Shown here: positions 1 through 8,312 of the stretch, piece after piece
Layout of the letters: the number at the start of each line of letters is the position of its first letter
Numbering within the stretch: position 1 is the stretch's first letter
Assembly (NCBI RefSeq): GCF_004138335.1
Contig: NZ_RYFW01000001.1
Location: forward strand, 2,935,244-2,999,243
DNA: 64,000 nt
Direction: 5' to 3'
Source: Peristeroidobacter agariperforans
GTDB taxonomy: Bacteria; Pseudomonadota; Gammaproteobacteria; Steroidobacterales; Steroidobacteraceae
Made by a program: the position numbers and the translations under genes
Notes under the pieces: generated by a model
Database searches by the model: none
Seen by the model: only the letters and a program-made list of their open reading frames with translations
What the model was told of the DNA's origin: nothing

Positions 1-464
1 GCGTAGAAACCCAGAACTACGACTATCGCTATCTGTGCACCGAGCTGCGCGGCAAGATCATGATTCCGATCATCAGCCGCGTGCGCTCCAGGACCATGCA
101 GGAATTCGGTGAGCTGCTGCGTCATGCCGGCGAGGAATTCGTGTACGTGCTCGAAGGCGCCATCGAGGTGCACTCGGAGTTCTACGATCCCATTACGTTG
201 CGTGCGGGTGAGTACGCCTATCTGGACAGCGAGATGGGCCACGGCTACCTCGTTGCCGGCGGCTTCGCGGAAGCGACGATTCTCGCGGTCTGCGCTTCGG
301 CCGCGGCCAACCTCCAGCAGGAGTTGATTTCTCAGGCGCGTGGCGAAGCGCCCAAGACTACCAAGACCGCCGTGGCTGGCAACGCCGAAAAGCCGAAGGC
401 GCTCAAATCTTCCACGCACAGGAAGTCCTCCGCGAAAGCCAGGCGCCGCGTCGGCGCTGCGTAG
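1..464 (+). CDS. Cupin-domain transcriptional regulator, C-terminal part (XRE-cupin type), 5' end outside window
   Basis: The reading frame is open from base 3 to the stop at 462-464, so the gene starts upstream of the window and the ATG at 60 is internal. The visible part is one double-stranded beta-helix cupin domain; the stretch EEFVYVLEGAIEVH and the following GHGYLVAGG are typical of the ligand-sensing half of small HTH-cupin repressors. The last 40 residues are a Lys/Arg/Ala-rich basic tail. In this family the missing N-terminal part is normally an XRE-type helix-turn-helix. The target genes are unknown; the divergence in spacing and the separate promoter at 550 argue that the next operon is independently transcribed. 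Confidence 0.75.
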   Translation, partial: VETQNYDYRYLCTELRGKIMIPIISRVRSRTMQEFGELLRHAGEEFVYVLEGAIEVHSEFYDPITLRAGEYAYLDSEMGHGYLVAGGFAEATILAVCASAAANLQQELISQARGEAPKTTKTAVAGNAEKPKALKSSTHRKSSAKARRRVGAA

Positions 465-549
465 CTTTTTCCGCTTCGGGCGCGCGCGGGAGAATTTCGC
501 CTCGGTCGTCTCCATTCGGAGTAGTTTATCCTGTATGGAGAAAATTCTC

Positions 550-577
550 TTGACAGGAATATGGGGCTCCCTAGACT
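550..577 (+). promoter_or_regulatory. Candidate sigma-70 promoter for the S9 peptidase operon
   Basis: TTGACA at 550-555, a 16-base spacer and TAGACT at 572-577, 34 bases before the ATG at 611. A small inverted repeat GAGAA-AA-TTCTC (538-549) abuts the -35 box and could be an operator. Pattern reading only. Confidence 0.45.
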
Positions 578-610
578 GGCTCGCGGGGGATACAACAATC
601 CGGGAGTCGT

Positions 611-2755
611 ATGACGCAATCCCACTGGCTTGCCCGTGGCTATGGCGCGGCGCTGCTGTCTCTATGTCTTTTGCTCGGCGCGTTCGTCACTGGTCCTCGA
701 GCCGAGGCTGCCGATAAATCGATCACCATCGCAGATCTGTTGAGCGCGCCGTTTCCGTATGGGTTGACTGCGTCGCCGAAGGCCGAGCAAGTTGCGTGGA
801 TCGCCAATCACCTCGGCGCTCGGAATATCTATTTGGGACAGGCCGGCAGCGACGGAAAGTTCGCCGTTCGCGCGCTTACGCTTCAAGAAGGAGACAACGG
901 CATCGAGCTCGCCGATCTGCAGTGGTCGCACGATGCTTCCATGCTCGTATTCTCGCGCGGCGGCAGTCTCGAAGGTGGCGGCCCGGTCAATCCATCGAGC
1001 GCCGCGTCCGGACCGACTGCGATGGAAATCGCTTCGGTGCGGCTCGATTCGGGAGAGATTCGTTCGTTCGGGCAAGGCAGCAACGCCGTGCCCTCGCCCG
1101 TGAACGATGACGTCGTATTCGTGCGCGGCGGGCAGATCTGGATCGGCAATCTGGCCCGCAGCGACGCTGCGACTCAGTTGCTTCAAGACGCCGGCGCCGC
1201 GAGCGAGCTGTCGTGGTCGCCGGATGGCAAGCGCCTCGCGTTCATCAGCAATCGCAAAGACTTCTCGGTCGTCGGTGTCATCGAGCTCGCGTCCAGGAAC
1301 ATTCAATGGATGAGCCCGGGCGTCGATTGGGACATGAGCCTGCGCTGGTCTCGCGACAGCAAGCGGCTCGCGTGGGTTCGTTATCCGTCGCTCGGGGAAT
1401 CTTTCTGGACCGATGCGTTCTTCGCGAAGCGTGCGGGCGAGCCCTGGTCGATTTGGGTTGCCGAAGTCGCCACCGGCACGGGCAACAGGGTGTGGACCGC
1501 CGATGCCGGGCCCGGCAGCATTTTTCAGCCCATCGAGGGCAGCACGAGCCTGTTGTGGACCGTGGACAATCGCCTGTTGTTTCCTTGGGAGCAAACCGGT
1601 TGGTTGCGGCTCTATTCGCTGGATCTGAGCCAGAAGGGCGCGCGCCCGGTGGCGTTGTCACAAGACGGCGCGGAAGTCTTTGCGATGACCTTGGATCAGA
1701 CCGGGCGCGAGGTGGTTTATTCGTCCAATGCCGAGGATGATGATCATCGTCATCTCTGGCGCGTTTCGGCCAAAGGCGGCAAGCCACAGCGCGCGACCAA
1801 GGGCGAGAGCATCGAAGACTTTCCGGTGGTGACGCCGCAGGGCTCGTTGTTCGCCATGCACAGCACCGCTCGCAATCCGATGGCGCCGGCGCTGATTCAA
1901 GCAGATGGCGCGTTCAAGACGCTACCCGCGAGCGGCAAGGCGGTGTCCTTCCCGAGCGATCGTCTGGTAGTCCCGCAGCGTGTCGTCTTCAAGAGCCCCG
2001 ACGGTTTGTCGGTGCACGGTCAGCTGTTCGAACCGTCCGGCAAGAAGAGTGCGAAGCAGCCGGCGGTGCTGTTCTTCCATGGCGGGCCGCAGCGTCAGAT
2101 GCTGCTCGGCTGGCACCCGATGGGCGCCTACACTCATATGTATGCGATGAACCAGTTCCTTGCCTCCAAGGGATATGTGGTTCTCTCGGTGAACTTCCGC
2201 GGCGGCACGGGCTACGGCCTGAACTTCCGTGAGCCTGACGAATTCGCTGCGGGCGGCGGCAGTGAGGCTCGTGATATCGCCGGGGCGGTTGCGTACTTGA
2301 AGAGTCGCGGCGACATCGATCCCGCTCGCATCGGCGTCTATGGAATGAGCTACGGTGGCATCATGACCTCGCTGGCGCTCGCACGCTATCCGCAGGACTT
2401 CGCGGTCGGCGTCGACATGGCGGGCGTGCACAACTGGAAATCGTTCCTTGCCGATCTGACGGCGCCTGGCGCGTCCCCCGAAGTTGCCGAGGTGGCGTTC
2501 CAGTCATCCGCGATGGCCACGATCAAGGACTGGCGCACGCCCGTGCTGATCGTGCACGGCGACGACGACCGGGCGGTGCTCTTTTCGCAGAGTGTGGAGT
2601 TGGTTCGCGGCTTGCGCGAGCATACGAACGTCGAGCCCGAGTTGCTGGTGATTCCCAACGAAGTGCACGATTTCATCCTGCACCGAAGCTGGCGCCGCGT
2701 GTTCGAAACGACGCACGAATTCATCGATCGTTACCTGCAGCAGCCTGGTACCTGA
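611..2755 (+). CDS. Secreted prolyl-oligopeptidase family (S9) serine peptidase
   Basis: A 714-residue protein with a Sec signal peptide (about residues 1-33, AEA-AD cleavage). An N-terminal beta-propeller (about 40-440) contains PD40-like repeats such as SWSPDGKRLAFIS, and a C-terminal alpha/beta hydrolase domain spans about 480-710. The catalytic serine is in GMSYGG (Ser580), the acid in HGDDDRAV (about Asp653) and the histidine in NEVHDF (His686), so the triad is complete. S9 enzymes of this build cleave short peptides, often after proline or at the N-terminus; the exact specificity is not readable. It is followed after 10 bases by a serine hydrolase, with a good GGAGAA ribosome site, and lies just upstream of the hydroxyproline locus, so it may supply peptides to that pathway (inference). 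Confidence 0.85.
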   Translation: MTQSHWLARGYGAALLSLCLLLGAFVTGPRAEAADKSITIADLLSAPFPYGLTASPKAEQVAWIANHLGARNIYLGQAGSDGKFAVRALTLQEGDNGIELADLQWSHDASMLVFSRGGSLEGGGPVNPSSAASGPTAMEIASVRLDSGEIRSFGQGSNAVPSPVNDDVVFVRGGQIWIGNLARSDAATQLLQDAGAASELSWSPDGKRLAFISNRKDFSVVGVIELASRNIQWMSPGVDWDMSLRWSRDSKRLAWVRYPSLGESFWTDAFFAKRAGEPWSIWVAEVATGTGNRVWTADAGPGSIFQPIEGSTSLLWTVDNRLLFPWEQTGWLRLYSLDLSQKGARPVALSQDGAEVFAMTLDQTGREVVYSSNAEDDDHRHLWRVSAKGGKPQRATKGESIEDFPVVTPQGSLFAMHSTARNPMAPALIQADGAFKTLPASGKAVSFPSDRLVVPQRVVFKSPDGLSVHGQLFEPSGKKSAKQPAVLFFHGGPQRQMLLGWHPMGAYTHMYAMNQFLASKGYVVLSVNFRGGTGYGLNFREPDEFAAGGGSEARDIAGAVAYLKSRGDIDPARIGVYGMSYGGIMTSLALARYPQDFAVGVDMAGVHNWKSFLADLTAPGASPEVAEVAFQSSAMATIKDWRTPVLIVHGDDDRAVLFSQSVELVRGLREHTNVEPELLVIPNEVHDFILHRSWRRVFETTHEFIDRYLQQPGT

Positions 2756-2765
2756 GGAGAAAACA

Positions 2766-4487
2766 ATGTCGATCAGTCGCCGTGAGATGTTGTTGCACAC
2801 GGGGTTGCTGGCTGGGGTGACCGCGATGGGCCGCTTCGCGGTCGCCGATTCGTCAGGCACGACGAAATCCGGCGCGGATGCGAATCTCTTTGCGCGCCTG
2901 GACGAATACGCGCGCCAATACATGGAAGAAATGAAGGCCCCGGGGATGACGCTGGCGCTCGCCGATCGCAAAGGTCTGCGACGGGTCGTTCACTACGGAT
3001 TCGGCGATGTCGAGCATCGCGCGCCGGTGCAGGACGATGAGTTGTTCGAGATCGGCTCGATCAGCAAATCGTTCGTCGCAATCTGCCTGCTGCAGCTCCA
3101 TGACGAAGGCAAGCTGGATCTGCACAAGCCGATCGTGGAATACCTGCCGTGGTTTCGCATCGACTCGGCATTCGCGCCGATCACTACACATCACTTGTTG
3201 ACGCACGGCGCAGGTTTGCCGGGCAATGCGCCCTTGCTGCCGTCGGATCCATCGATGCGTCATCGGGCGGCGTATGCGCCTGGCGCGCACTTCCACTACT
3301 GCAACATGGGTTACCAGGCCTTGGGGGACCTGGCCTGGACGCTCGATGGCCGGGAGCTGCCCGAGATCATTCGCAAGCGCATTTTCGAGCCGCTCGGCAT
3401 GACTCGGTCGGAGCCGGTGATCACGCACGATATTCGCGATCGCATCGTGAAGAACTATCAGCCGTTTCAGAGCGATCGTCCGGGCACACGGGATGCGCGC
3501 CTGGCGGAAGCTCCCGGCATCATCTACACCGGGGGCGCCGGATGCGTGCTCGCAACAGCAAAAGACATGGGCGCGTATCTGCGCATGATCGCGAACGGCG
3601 GCGAAGGTCCGAACGGTCGCCGGTTGATGTCGAAGGATTCGTTCGCGCTATTTACCAAGGCGCACATCGTCGCGCCGGAGTTCGGTCCGACCGCGAGCTA
3701 TGGATACGGCATCGCCGTCGACAAACTCGACGGCCACACGGTCGTGCGTCACACCGGCGGCATGGTGTCCTTCATGTCTTCGCTGCTGGTCGATATCGAC
3801 AACGGCGTCGGCGCATTTGCTTCGATCAACGCTCAGCAGGGATATCGTCCGACGGCTGTCACTCAGTTCGCCGTGCAACTCATGCGTGAGCAGCAGGCAT
3901 CGAAGCCAATGCCAAACGTTCCGGCCGCCAACCCGGCGCTGCAGGTGCCCAATGCCGCTGACTACGCGGGCTCTTATCAACAGAGCGGTGGTGGCAAATT
4001 GGAGATCGAGGCGAGCGGCGACAAACTGTTCCTCGTGCGCACCAGCGGCAAGGTGCCTTTGCAACCGGCCGGTGCGCCTGGAGCATTTGTCGTCGCAGAT
4101 GGCGGCAAGAGTCAGTTCCTGCTCGTATTCGGTCGTGCCGATGCGAAAGATCCCAAGAGCGCGGTCGTCGAAGCGACCTGGGGTGGCGACTGGTATACGA
4201 ACGCGAAGTATCAAGGAGAGAAACAATTCAACGTGCCCAAGGAATGGCAGAGCTACGTCGGTCACTATCGCAACGAGAATCCCTGGATCGGCAGCATCCG
4301 CATCGTGCTTCGCAAGGGCCGGCTGTGGATCGACGGCATGATGCCGCTGGAAGCCGCGGGCGATCGTTTCAACCTGCGCGACCAGCCGCACAGTCCCGAG
4401 TGGATTCAGTTCGGCGAGGTCGTCAATGGCCGGTGCATGCGGCTGAAGCTTTCGGGCGAAGATCTGTGGCGTGTGGCGACGGCTTAG
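2766..4487 (+). CDS. Tat-exported serine hydrolase, class C beta-lactamase / S12 family
   Basis: A 573-residue protein. The N-terminus has a twin-arginine signal (SRREMLLHTG) and a hydrophobic segment. The active-site motifs of the penicillin-binding-protein fold are all present: SxxK as SISK (Ser98-Lys101), YxN as YCN (178-180) and the KTG equivalent HTGG (329-332). The first 390 residues are the catalytic domain; the remainder looks like the lipocalin-like beta domain often appended in this family. Members are usually esterases, D-aminopeptidases or peptidases rather than resistance enzymes. It is second in an operon, 10 bases after the S9 peptidase and 12 before the next gene. The substrate is unknown. 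Confidence 0.82.
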   Translation: MSISRREMLLHTGLLAGVTAMGRFAVADSSGTTKSGADANLFARLDEYARQYMEEMKAPGMTLALADRKGLRRVVHYGFGDVEHRAPVQDDELFEIGSISKSFVAICLLQLHDEGKLDLHKPIVEYLPWFRIDSAFAPITTHHLLTHGAGLPGNAPLLPSDPSMRHRAAYAPGAHFHYCNMGYQALGDLAWTLDGRELPEIIRKRIFEPLGMTRSEPVITHDIRDRIVKNYQPFQSDRPGTRDARLAEAPGIIYTGGAGCVLATAKDMGAYLRMIANGGEGPNGRRLMSKDSFALFTKAHIVAPEFGPTASYGYGIAVDKLDGHTVVRHTGGMVSFMSSLLVDIDNGVGAFASINAQQGYRPTAVTQFAVQLMREQQASKPMPNVPAANPALQVPNAADYAGSYQQSGGGKLEIEASGDKLFLVRTSGKVPLQPAGAPGAFVVADGGKSQFLLVFGRADAKDPKSAVVEATWGGDWYTNAKYQGEKQFNVPKEWQSYVGHYRNENPWIGSIRIVLRKGRLWIDGMMPLEAAGDRFNLRDQPHSPEWIQFGEVVNGRCMRLKLSGEDLWRVATA

Positions 4488-4499
4488 AGGAGCAGGGAA

Positions 4500-5489
4500 A
4501 TGAAACACGGATTGCGTCGCGGGCAGCTGGCTCTCATGCTGTGGGTCATGGCATCGCTGCAAACAGTCGTCGCCGCGCCAGTGCTGGAAGCGGAGATCGC
4601 GAGAGTATCCGCTCCCATCGGCGGCAAGGTCGGTGTCGCCGCCTGGCAGCTCGATGGCAAAGGCGGGCGCGTCATGGTGAACGCGAACGAGCGCTTCCCG
4701 ATGGCGAGCACCTTCAAGATCGCCGTCGCCGGAGCGATTCTCGCCAACGTGGATGCCGGCAAGTTGAAGCTCGATCAGCTGGTCGCCGTGCAACCGAACG
4801 ACATCGTGCCCTCCGACGGCATCGCCAGCCTGGCGATTCATCCGGGCATCAGCCTGTCAGTCCACAACTTGCTGGAGCTGATGCTCACGTTGAGCGACAA
4901 CACCGCGACCGATGTACTGACGCGGCTCGCTGGCGGTCCGCAAGCAGTGACGGCGTGGGTGCGCAGGCAGGGGGTCGAAGAACAGCGCATCGATCGCGAC
5001 ACTGCGGGCCTGTTACGTGAGTTCTTCAACCTGCCGCCTGGGCCGTTCAACGAGGTGCTGGACGAGGCGGTGAAGAAGGATCCGCAACTCGAGGAGCGCG
5101 GCAACCATCCGAATGCGGCGTTCGATAAAGACGTTCGCGATACGTCGACGCCGGCTGCGATGGGGCAGTTGCTGACCAGGATCTTCAATCAGCAGGCACT
5201 GAGCGTTTCGAGCACCAAGGTTCTGATCGACATCATGCAACGTTGCCACACCGGCGCCGGGCGCCTGCCCGGACGGATGCCCGCGGGTACCGTCATCGCT
5301 CACAAGACCGGCACCATCGGGGGCACCGTGAACGACGTCGGCGTCATGACTCTGCCCGATGGCAAGGGCCAGGTCGTCATCGCCGTCTTCATAAAAGAGA
5401 GCGACAAGCCGATGGAAGCGCGCGAGCGAGTGATCGCCGAGATCGCCCGCTCGGTGCGCGACTACTTCCTGCTCGCCGAGGCCAGCTAG
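4500..5489 (+). CDS. Class A beta-lactamase-like secreted serine hydrolase with atypical omega loop
   Basis: A 329-residue protein with a signal peptide (cleavage after VVAAP region). It shows STFK (Ser70-Lys73), SDN (132-134) and KTG (269-271), the diagnostic class A motifs. The omega-loop region is unusual: after the IDR stretch comes an insertion of roughly 35 residues before RDTSTP, and no glutamate sits at the position expected for the deacylating Glu166, although an Asn is present at the Asn170-equivalent (NHPN). True beta-lactamase activity is therefore doubtful; a related carboxypeptidase or esterase role is possible. The ribosome site AGGAGCAGGGAA is strong. It is last in a three-gene operon; the next transcription unit has its own operator-promoter. 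Confidence 0.75.
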   Translation: MKHGLRRGQLALMLWVMASLQTVVAAPVLEAEIARVSAPIGGKVGVAAWQLDGKGGRVMVNANERFPMASTFKIAVAGAILANVDAGKLKLDQLVAVQPNDIVPSDGIASLAIHPGISLSVHNLLELMLTLSDNTATDVLTRLAGGPQAVTAWVRRQGVEEQRIDRDTAGLLREFFNLPPGPFNEVLDEAVKKDPQLEERGNHPNAAFDKDVRDTSTPAAMGQLLTRIFNQQALSVSSTKVLIDIMQRCHTGAGRLPGRMPAGTVIAHKTGTIGGTVNDVGVMTLPDGKGQVVIAVFIKESDKPMEARERVIAEIARSVRDYFLLAEAS

Positions 5490-5508
5490 CCCGCGGCCTG
5501 TCCTGGCC

Positions 5509-5537
5509 TTGCCATGCTCCTCCTGGCTGGATAGTAT
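5509..5537 (+). promoter_or_regulatory. Candidate promoter of the epimerase operon
   Basis: TTGCCA (5509-5514), a 17-base spacer and TAGTAT (5532-5537). The -10 box overlaps the palindrome at 5533-5547, the expected arrangement for repression. Confidence 0.5.
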
Positions 5538-5547
5538 TTCGTATACT
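5533..5547. promoter_or_regulatory. Palindromic operator 1 of the hydroxyproline regulon
   Basis: AGTATTTCGTATACT, an imperfect 15-base palindrome. It matches AGTATACGATATACT at 14748 and GTTATATCGTATAAC at 18944. All three lie just before transcription units of the same locus. The shape fits a GntR/FCD-family dimer, and one such regulator is encoded at 22124-22795. Confidence 0.65.
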
Positions 5548-5571
5548 AAATGCCAGAGAGGAGCGATCGGC

Positions 5572-7344
5572 ATGCGCGGAATGGTTGCGATGGCCGGAGC
5601 CCTCTGGTTCCTTGGCGCGCCCGGAGTCCTGGCCCAGACCGGGCCGACGGACGCGGTTGCCAAACTCAATGCGACCTACCAGGCCGAGTGGGAATGGTGG
5701 AAGAACGAGATGGCCGAGGAGCCCGACGACGAGCGTCCGGGCGAAGAATCGGACCATCTGGCGCGCGTCGACGAAGCCAGCCAGCAAGCGCGGCTGGCGC
5801 ATCTGCAGGCGGTGCTCGCAGATGTGAGTCGGATCGACACGGCGTCGCTGTCGGGCGAAGATAAAATCAACGCGGAAATATTCCGCACGATTCTCGAAGA
5901 GCGCATTTCCGACCTGCGCTTCAAGACCTACCAGACCCCGTTCAACGCCGACTCGTTCTTCTGGACCGAATTCACGCCGCGCGAAGGGTTTCCCGATCAG
6001 GAAGCCTATCGGCGCTACCTCGGCCGCCTCGCGGACGTGCCCCGTTACTTCGACGAGCACATCGCCAACATGCGTGCGGGGCTGAAACGCGGCTTCACGG
6101 TGCCGAAAGTTTCGGTCCTGGGGCGCGATAAGACGATCGAGCCGTATCTCGCCACCGACGATACCAATCCATTGTTCCTGCCGTTCACGCAGATGCCGAC
6201 GAGCATCGCGACCGGCGATCAGGAGCGTCTGCGCAGCGAAGCCCGGGCCGTGATCGCCAAGCAGATCGCGCCGGCGTACACGAAGCTGCTGGATTTCATT
6301 CGCAAAGAATATCTGGCGAAGGCGCGCACCACGATCTCCGCATCGGCCCTGCCGGATGGCGCAAAGTTCTATCAGGCGCGTATCGAGAAGTTCACGACGC
6401 TCAAGCTGACGGCCCCGGAGATTCACCAGATCGGGTTGAGCGAGGTGGCGCGCATCAAGGAAGAGATGCAGGTCACCATGCAAAAGGCGGACTTCAAGGG
6501 CACGTTGCCCGAGTTCTATCAATTCCTGCGCACCGATCCGCAGTTCTATGCGAAGACGCCGCACCAGCTGATTGCCGAAGCCGCTTACATCGTCAAGAAG
6601 TCCGACCTGAAGCTCAAGGACACGATCGGCACGTTGCCTCGTTTCCGGCACGGCATTCTGCCCGTGCCCGATGCGTTGGCGCCGATCTATACCGGCGGTC
6701 GCGGCGGCCTGGAGAGCTGTCTGTTCAATACATATAACCTGCCGGCGCGCCCGCTTTATACGCTGCCGTCGCTGGTGCTGCACGAGTGCACGCCCGGCCA
6801 CAGTTTCCAGGCTGCGCTGGCGCTGGAAGCACCGGAGCGTCCGAAGTTCCGCAACGATGTTTACTTCTCGGGCTACGGCGAAGGCTGGGGCCTGTACACC
6901 GAATGGCTCGGCCGCGTGATGGGCATTTACGAGACGCCGTACGAAGAGTTCGGTCAGCTCACGTACGAAATGTGGCGCGCCGCGCGCCTCGTCGTCGACA
7001 CCGGTATTCATCACTATGGTTGGACCCGCGATCAGGCGCTTCAATACATGAAGGACAACGTCGCGCTGTCGACGCACGAGATCACCACCGAAGTCGATCG
7101 CTACATCGCCTGGCCGGGTCAGGCGGTCGCTTACAAGCTCGGCGAGCTGCAGATCCGCCGGCACCGTCGTGAAGCGGAGCAGGCGCTCGGACCGAAGTTC
7201 GATCAGCGCAAGTTCCACGACGCGATTCTCGCACTCGGCGCAGTGCCGCTGCCGGTGCTGGAGCAGCGTATGGCGCAGTTCATCGCGGATGGCGGCGAGA
7301 ATCCGTCCACGCCGTCGCGCGATCCTGCTGATCACAGCAACTGA
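5572..7344 (+). CDS. Secreted DUF885 family metallopeptidase-like protein (copy 1)
   Basis: A 590-residue protein. The ATG at 5572 is chosen because GAGAGGAG precedes it by 8 bases and it begins a signal peptide (MRGMVAMAG... cleavage near VLAQ). The long helical C-terminal domain contains HECTPGHSFQ (His404-Glu405-x4-His410), the HExxPGH zinc-binding pattern of the DUF885 family, followed by EGWGLYTEW. Members are thought to be zinc-dependent carboxy- or dipeptidases; the specificity is unproven. It is first in the operon with a hydroxyproline epimerase (11 bases downstream) and a second DUF885 copy is at 17152. The context suggests hydrolysis of imported Hyp-containing peptides in the periplasm. 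Confidence 0.82.
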   Translation: MRGMVAMAGALWFLGAPGVLAQTGPTDAVAKLNATYQAEWEWWKNEMAEEPDDERPGEESDHLARVDEASQQARLAHLQAVLADVSRIDTASLSGEDKINAEIFRTILEERISDLRFKTYQTPFNADSFFWTEFTPREGFPDQEAYRRYLGRLADVPRYFDEHIANMRAGLKRGFTVPKVSVLGRDKTIEPYLATDDTNPLFLPFTQMPTSIATGDQERLRSEARAVIAKQIAPAYTKLLDFIRKEYLAKARTTISASALPDGAKFYQARIEKFTTLKLTAPEIHQIGLSEVARIKEEMQVTMQKADFKGTLPEFYQFLRTDPQFYAKTPHQLIAEAAYIVKKSDLKLKDTIGTLPRFRHGILPVPDALAPIYTGGRGGLESCLFNTYNLPARPLYTLPSLVLHECTPGHSFQAALALEAPERPKFRNDVYFSGYGEGWGLYTEWLGRVMGIYETPYEEFGQLTYEMWRAARLVVDTGIHHYGWTRDQALQYMKDNVALSTHEITTEVDRYIAWPGQAVAYKLGELQIRRHRREAEQALGPKFDQRKFHDAILALGAVPLPVLEQRMAQFIADGGENPSTPSRDPADHSN

Positions 7345-7355
7345 TCGACGCACTT

Positions 7356-8309
7356 ATGGACAGCATCCGAATCCTGGATTCTCACACCGGCGGCGAGCCG
7401 ACGCGGCTCGTGCTCGAAGGTGGCCCCGATCTTGGCGAAGGGCCGCTCGAGCTGCGCTTGCGACGCTTTCGCGAGAGCTTCGACGCCTTCCGTTCCGCGA
7501 TCGTCAACGAGCCGCGTGGCAGTGATACGGTCGTCGGCGCGCTGTTGTGCAAGCCTCATCGCGAGGAGTGCGACATCGGCGTCATCTTCTTCAACAACGT
7601 CGGCTATCTGGGCATGTGCGGGCACGGCACCATCGGTGTGATCGTGTCCTTGGCGCATCTGGGCATGCTCAAGCCGGGCACGGTGAAGATCGATACGCCC
7701 GTTGGCGTCGTCGAAGCGCAGCTGTTGCCCGACGGATCAGTCGCCGTTGCGAATGTTCCAAGCTATCGCAAGGCGCACGCTGTGACCGTCGATGTCTCTG
7801 GCGTGGGTCCGGTGACCGGCGACGTCGCTTGGGGCGGCAACTGGTTCTTCCTGGTCGAGCAGGAGCGCATTCCCATCCGACTGACGAATGTCGAGTCGCT
7901 CACCGATCTGTCGTGGCGCATTCGTCAGGCGGTGAACGCGCAGGGCTATCCCGAGATCGATCACGTCGAACTGCTCGGTGCGACGCCGACGGCGCGCAGT
8001 CGGAACTTCGTGCTCTGTCCCGGCAAAGCGTATGACCGCTCTCCTTGCGGCACGGGCACCAGCGCCAAGCTCGCGTGTCTTGCTGCTGACGGTAAGCTCG
8101 CCGAAGGCGAGGAGTGGACCCAAGAAAGCGTGCTCGGCAGCGTTTTCAAGGCGCGTTATCGCTGGCTCGATCGCGCCAAGGGGACGATTGCGCCAACCAT
8201 CATGGGCACGGCGCACGTGACCGCCGATGCGAAGTTGCTGCTCGATCCCAATGATCCATTCTGCTGGGGCATCCGCGACGATAAGAACATGGATGCCATG
8301 CGAGGCTGA
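7356..8309 (+). CDS. 4-hydroxyproline 2-epimerase (proline racemase family)
   Basis: A 317-residue protein. Both catalytic cysteines of the proline racemase family are present: Cys88 in MCGHGTIG and Cys231 in SPCGTGTSA. Having two Cys argues for a racemase/epimerase rather than a trans-3-hydroxyproline dehydratase, which has Thr at one site. The neighbours decide the substrate: a DadA-type dehydrogenase, a DapA-family deaminase and a GH127 arabinofuranosidase fit trans-4-hydroxy-L-proline to cis-4-hydroxy-D-proline better than proline. It is cytoplasmic. It lies 11 bases after the DUF885 gene and 3 before the DUF5695 gene; its own ribosome site is poor, so translation probably depends on coupling. 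Confidence 0.85.
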   Translation: MDSIRILDSHTGGEPTRLVLEGGPDLGEGPLELRLRRFRESFDAFRSAIVNEPRGSDTVVGALLCKPHREECDIGVIFFNNVGYLGMCGHGTIGVIVSLAHLGMLKPGTVKIDTPVGVVEAQLLPDGSVAVANVPSYRKAHAVTVDVSGVGPVTGDVAWGGNWFFLVEQERIPIRLTNVESLTDLSWRIRQAVNAQGYPEIDHVELLGATPTARSRNFVLCPGKAYDRSPCGTGTSAKLACLAADGKLAEGEEWTQESVLGSVFKARYRWLDRAKGTIAPTIMGTAHVTADAKLLLDPNDPFCWGIRDDKNMDAMRG

Positions 8310-8312
8310 GCG

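Noticed and set aside
4500-5489. Acquired antibiotic resistance gene
   Set aside because: No mobile element or base-composition break is nearby, it is in an operon with peptidases, and the Glu166 position is not filled.
5389-7353. A 654-codon minus-strand open frame over the first DUF885 gene
   Set aside because: Antisense shadow of a GC-rich gene: Arg/Leu/Val-rich with no signal peptide, domain or ribosome site.
7356-8309. Trans-3-hydroxyproline dehydratase or diaminopimelate epimerase as the product
   Set aside because: Both active-site Cys are present, which excludes the dehydratase type, and the neighbours do not fit lysine biosynthesis.
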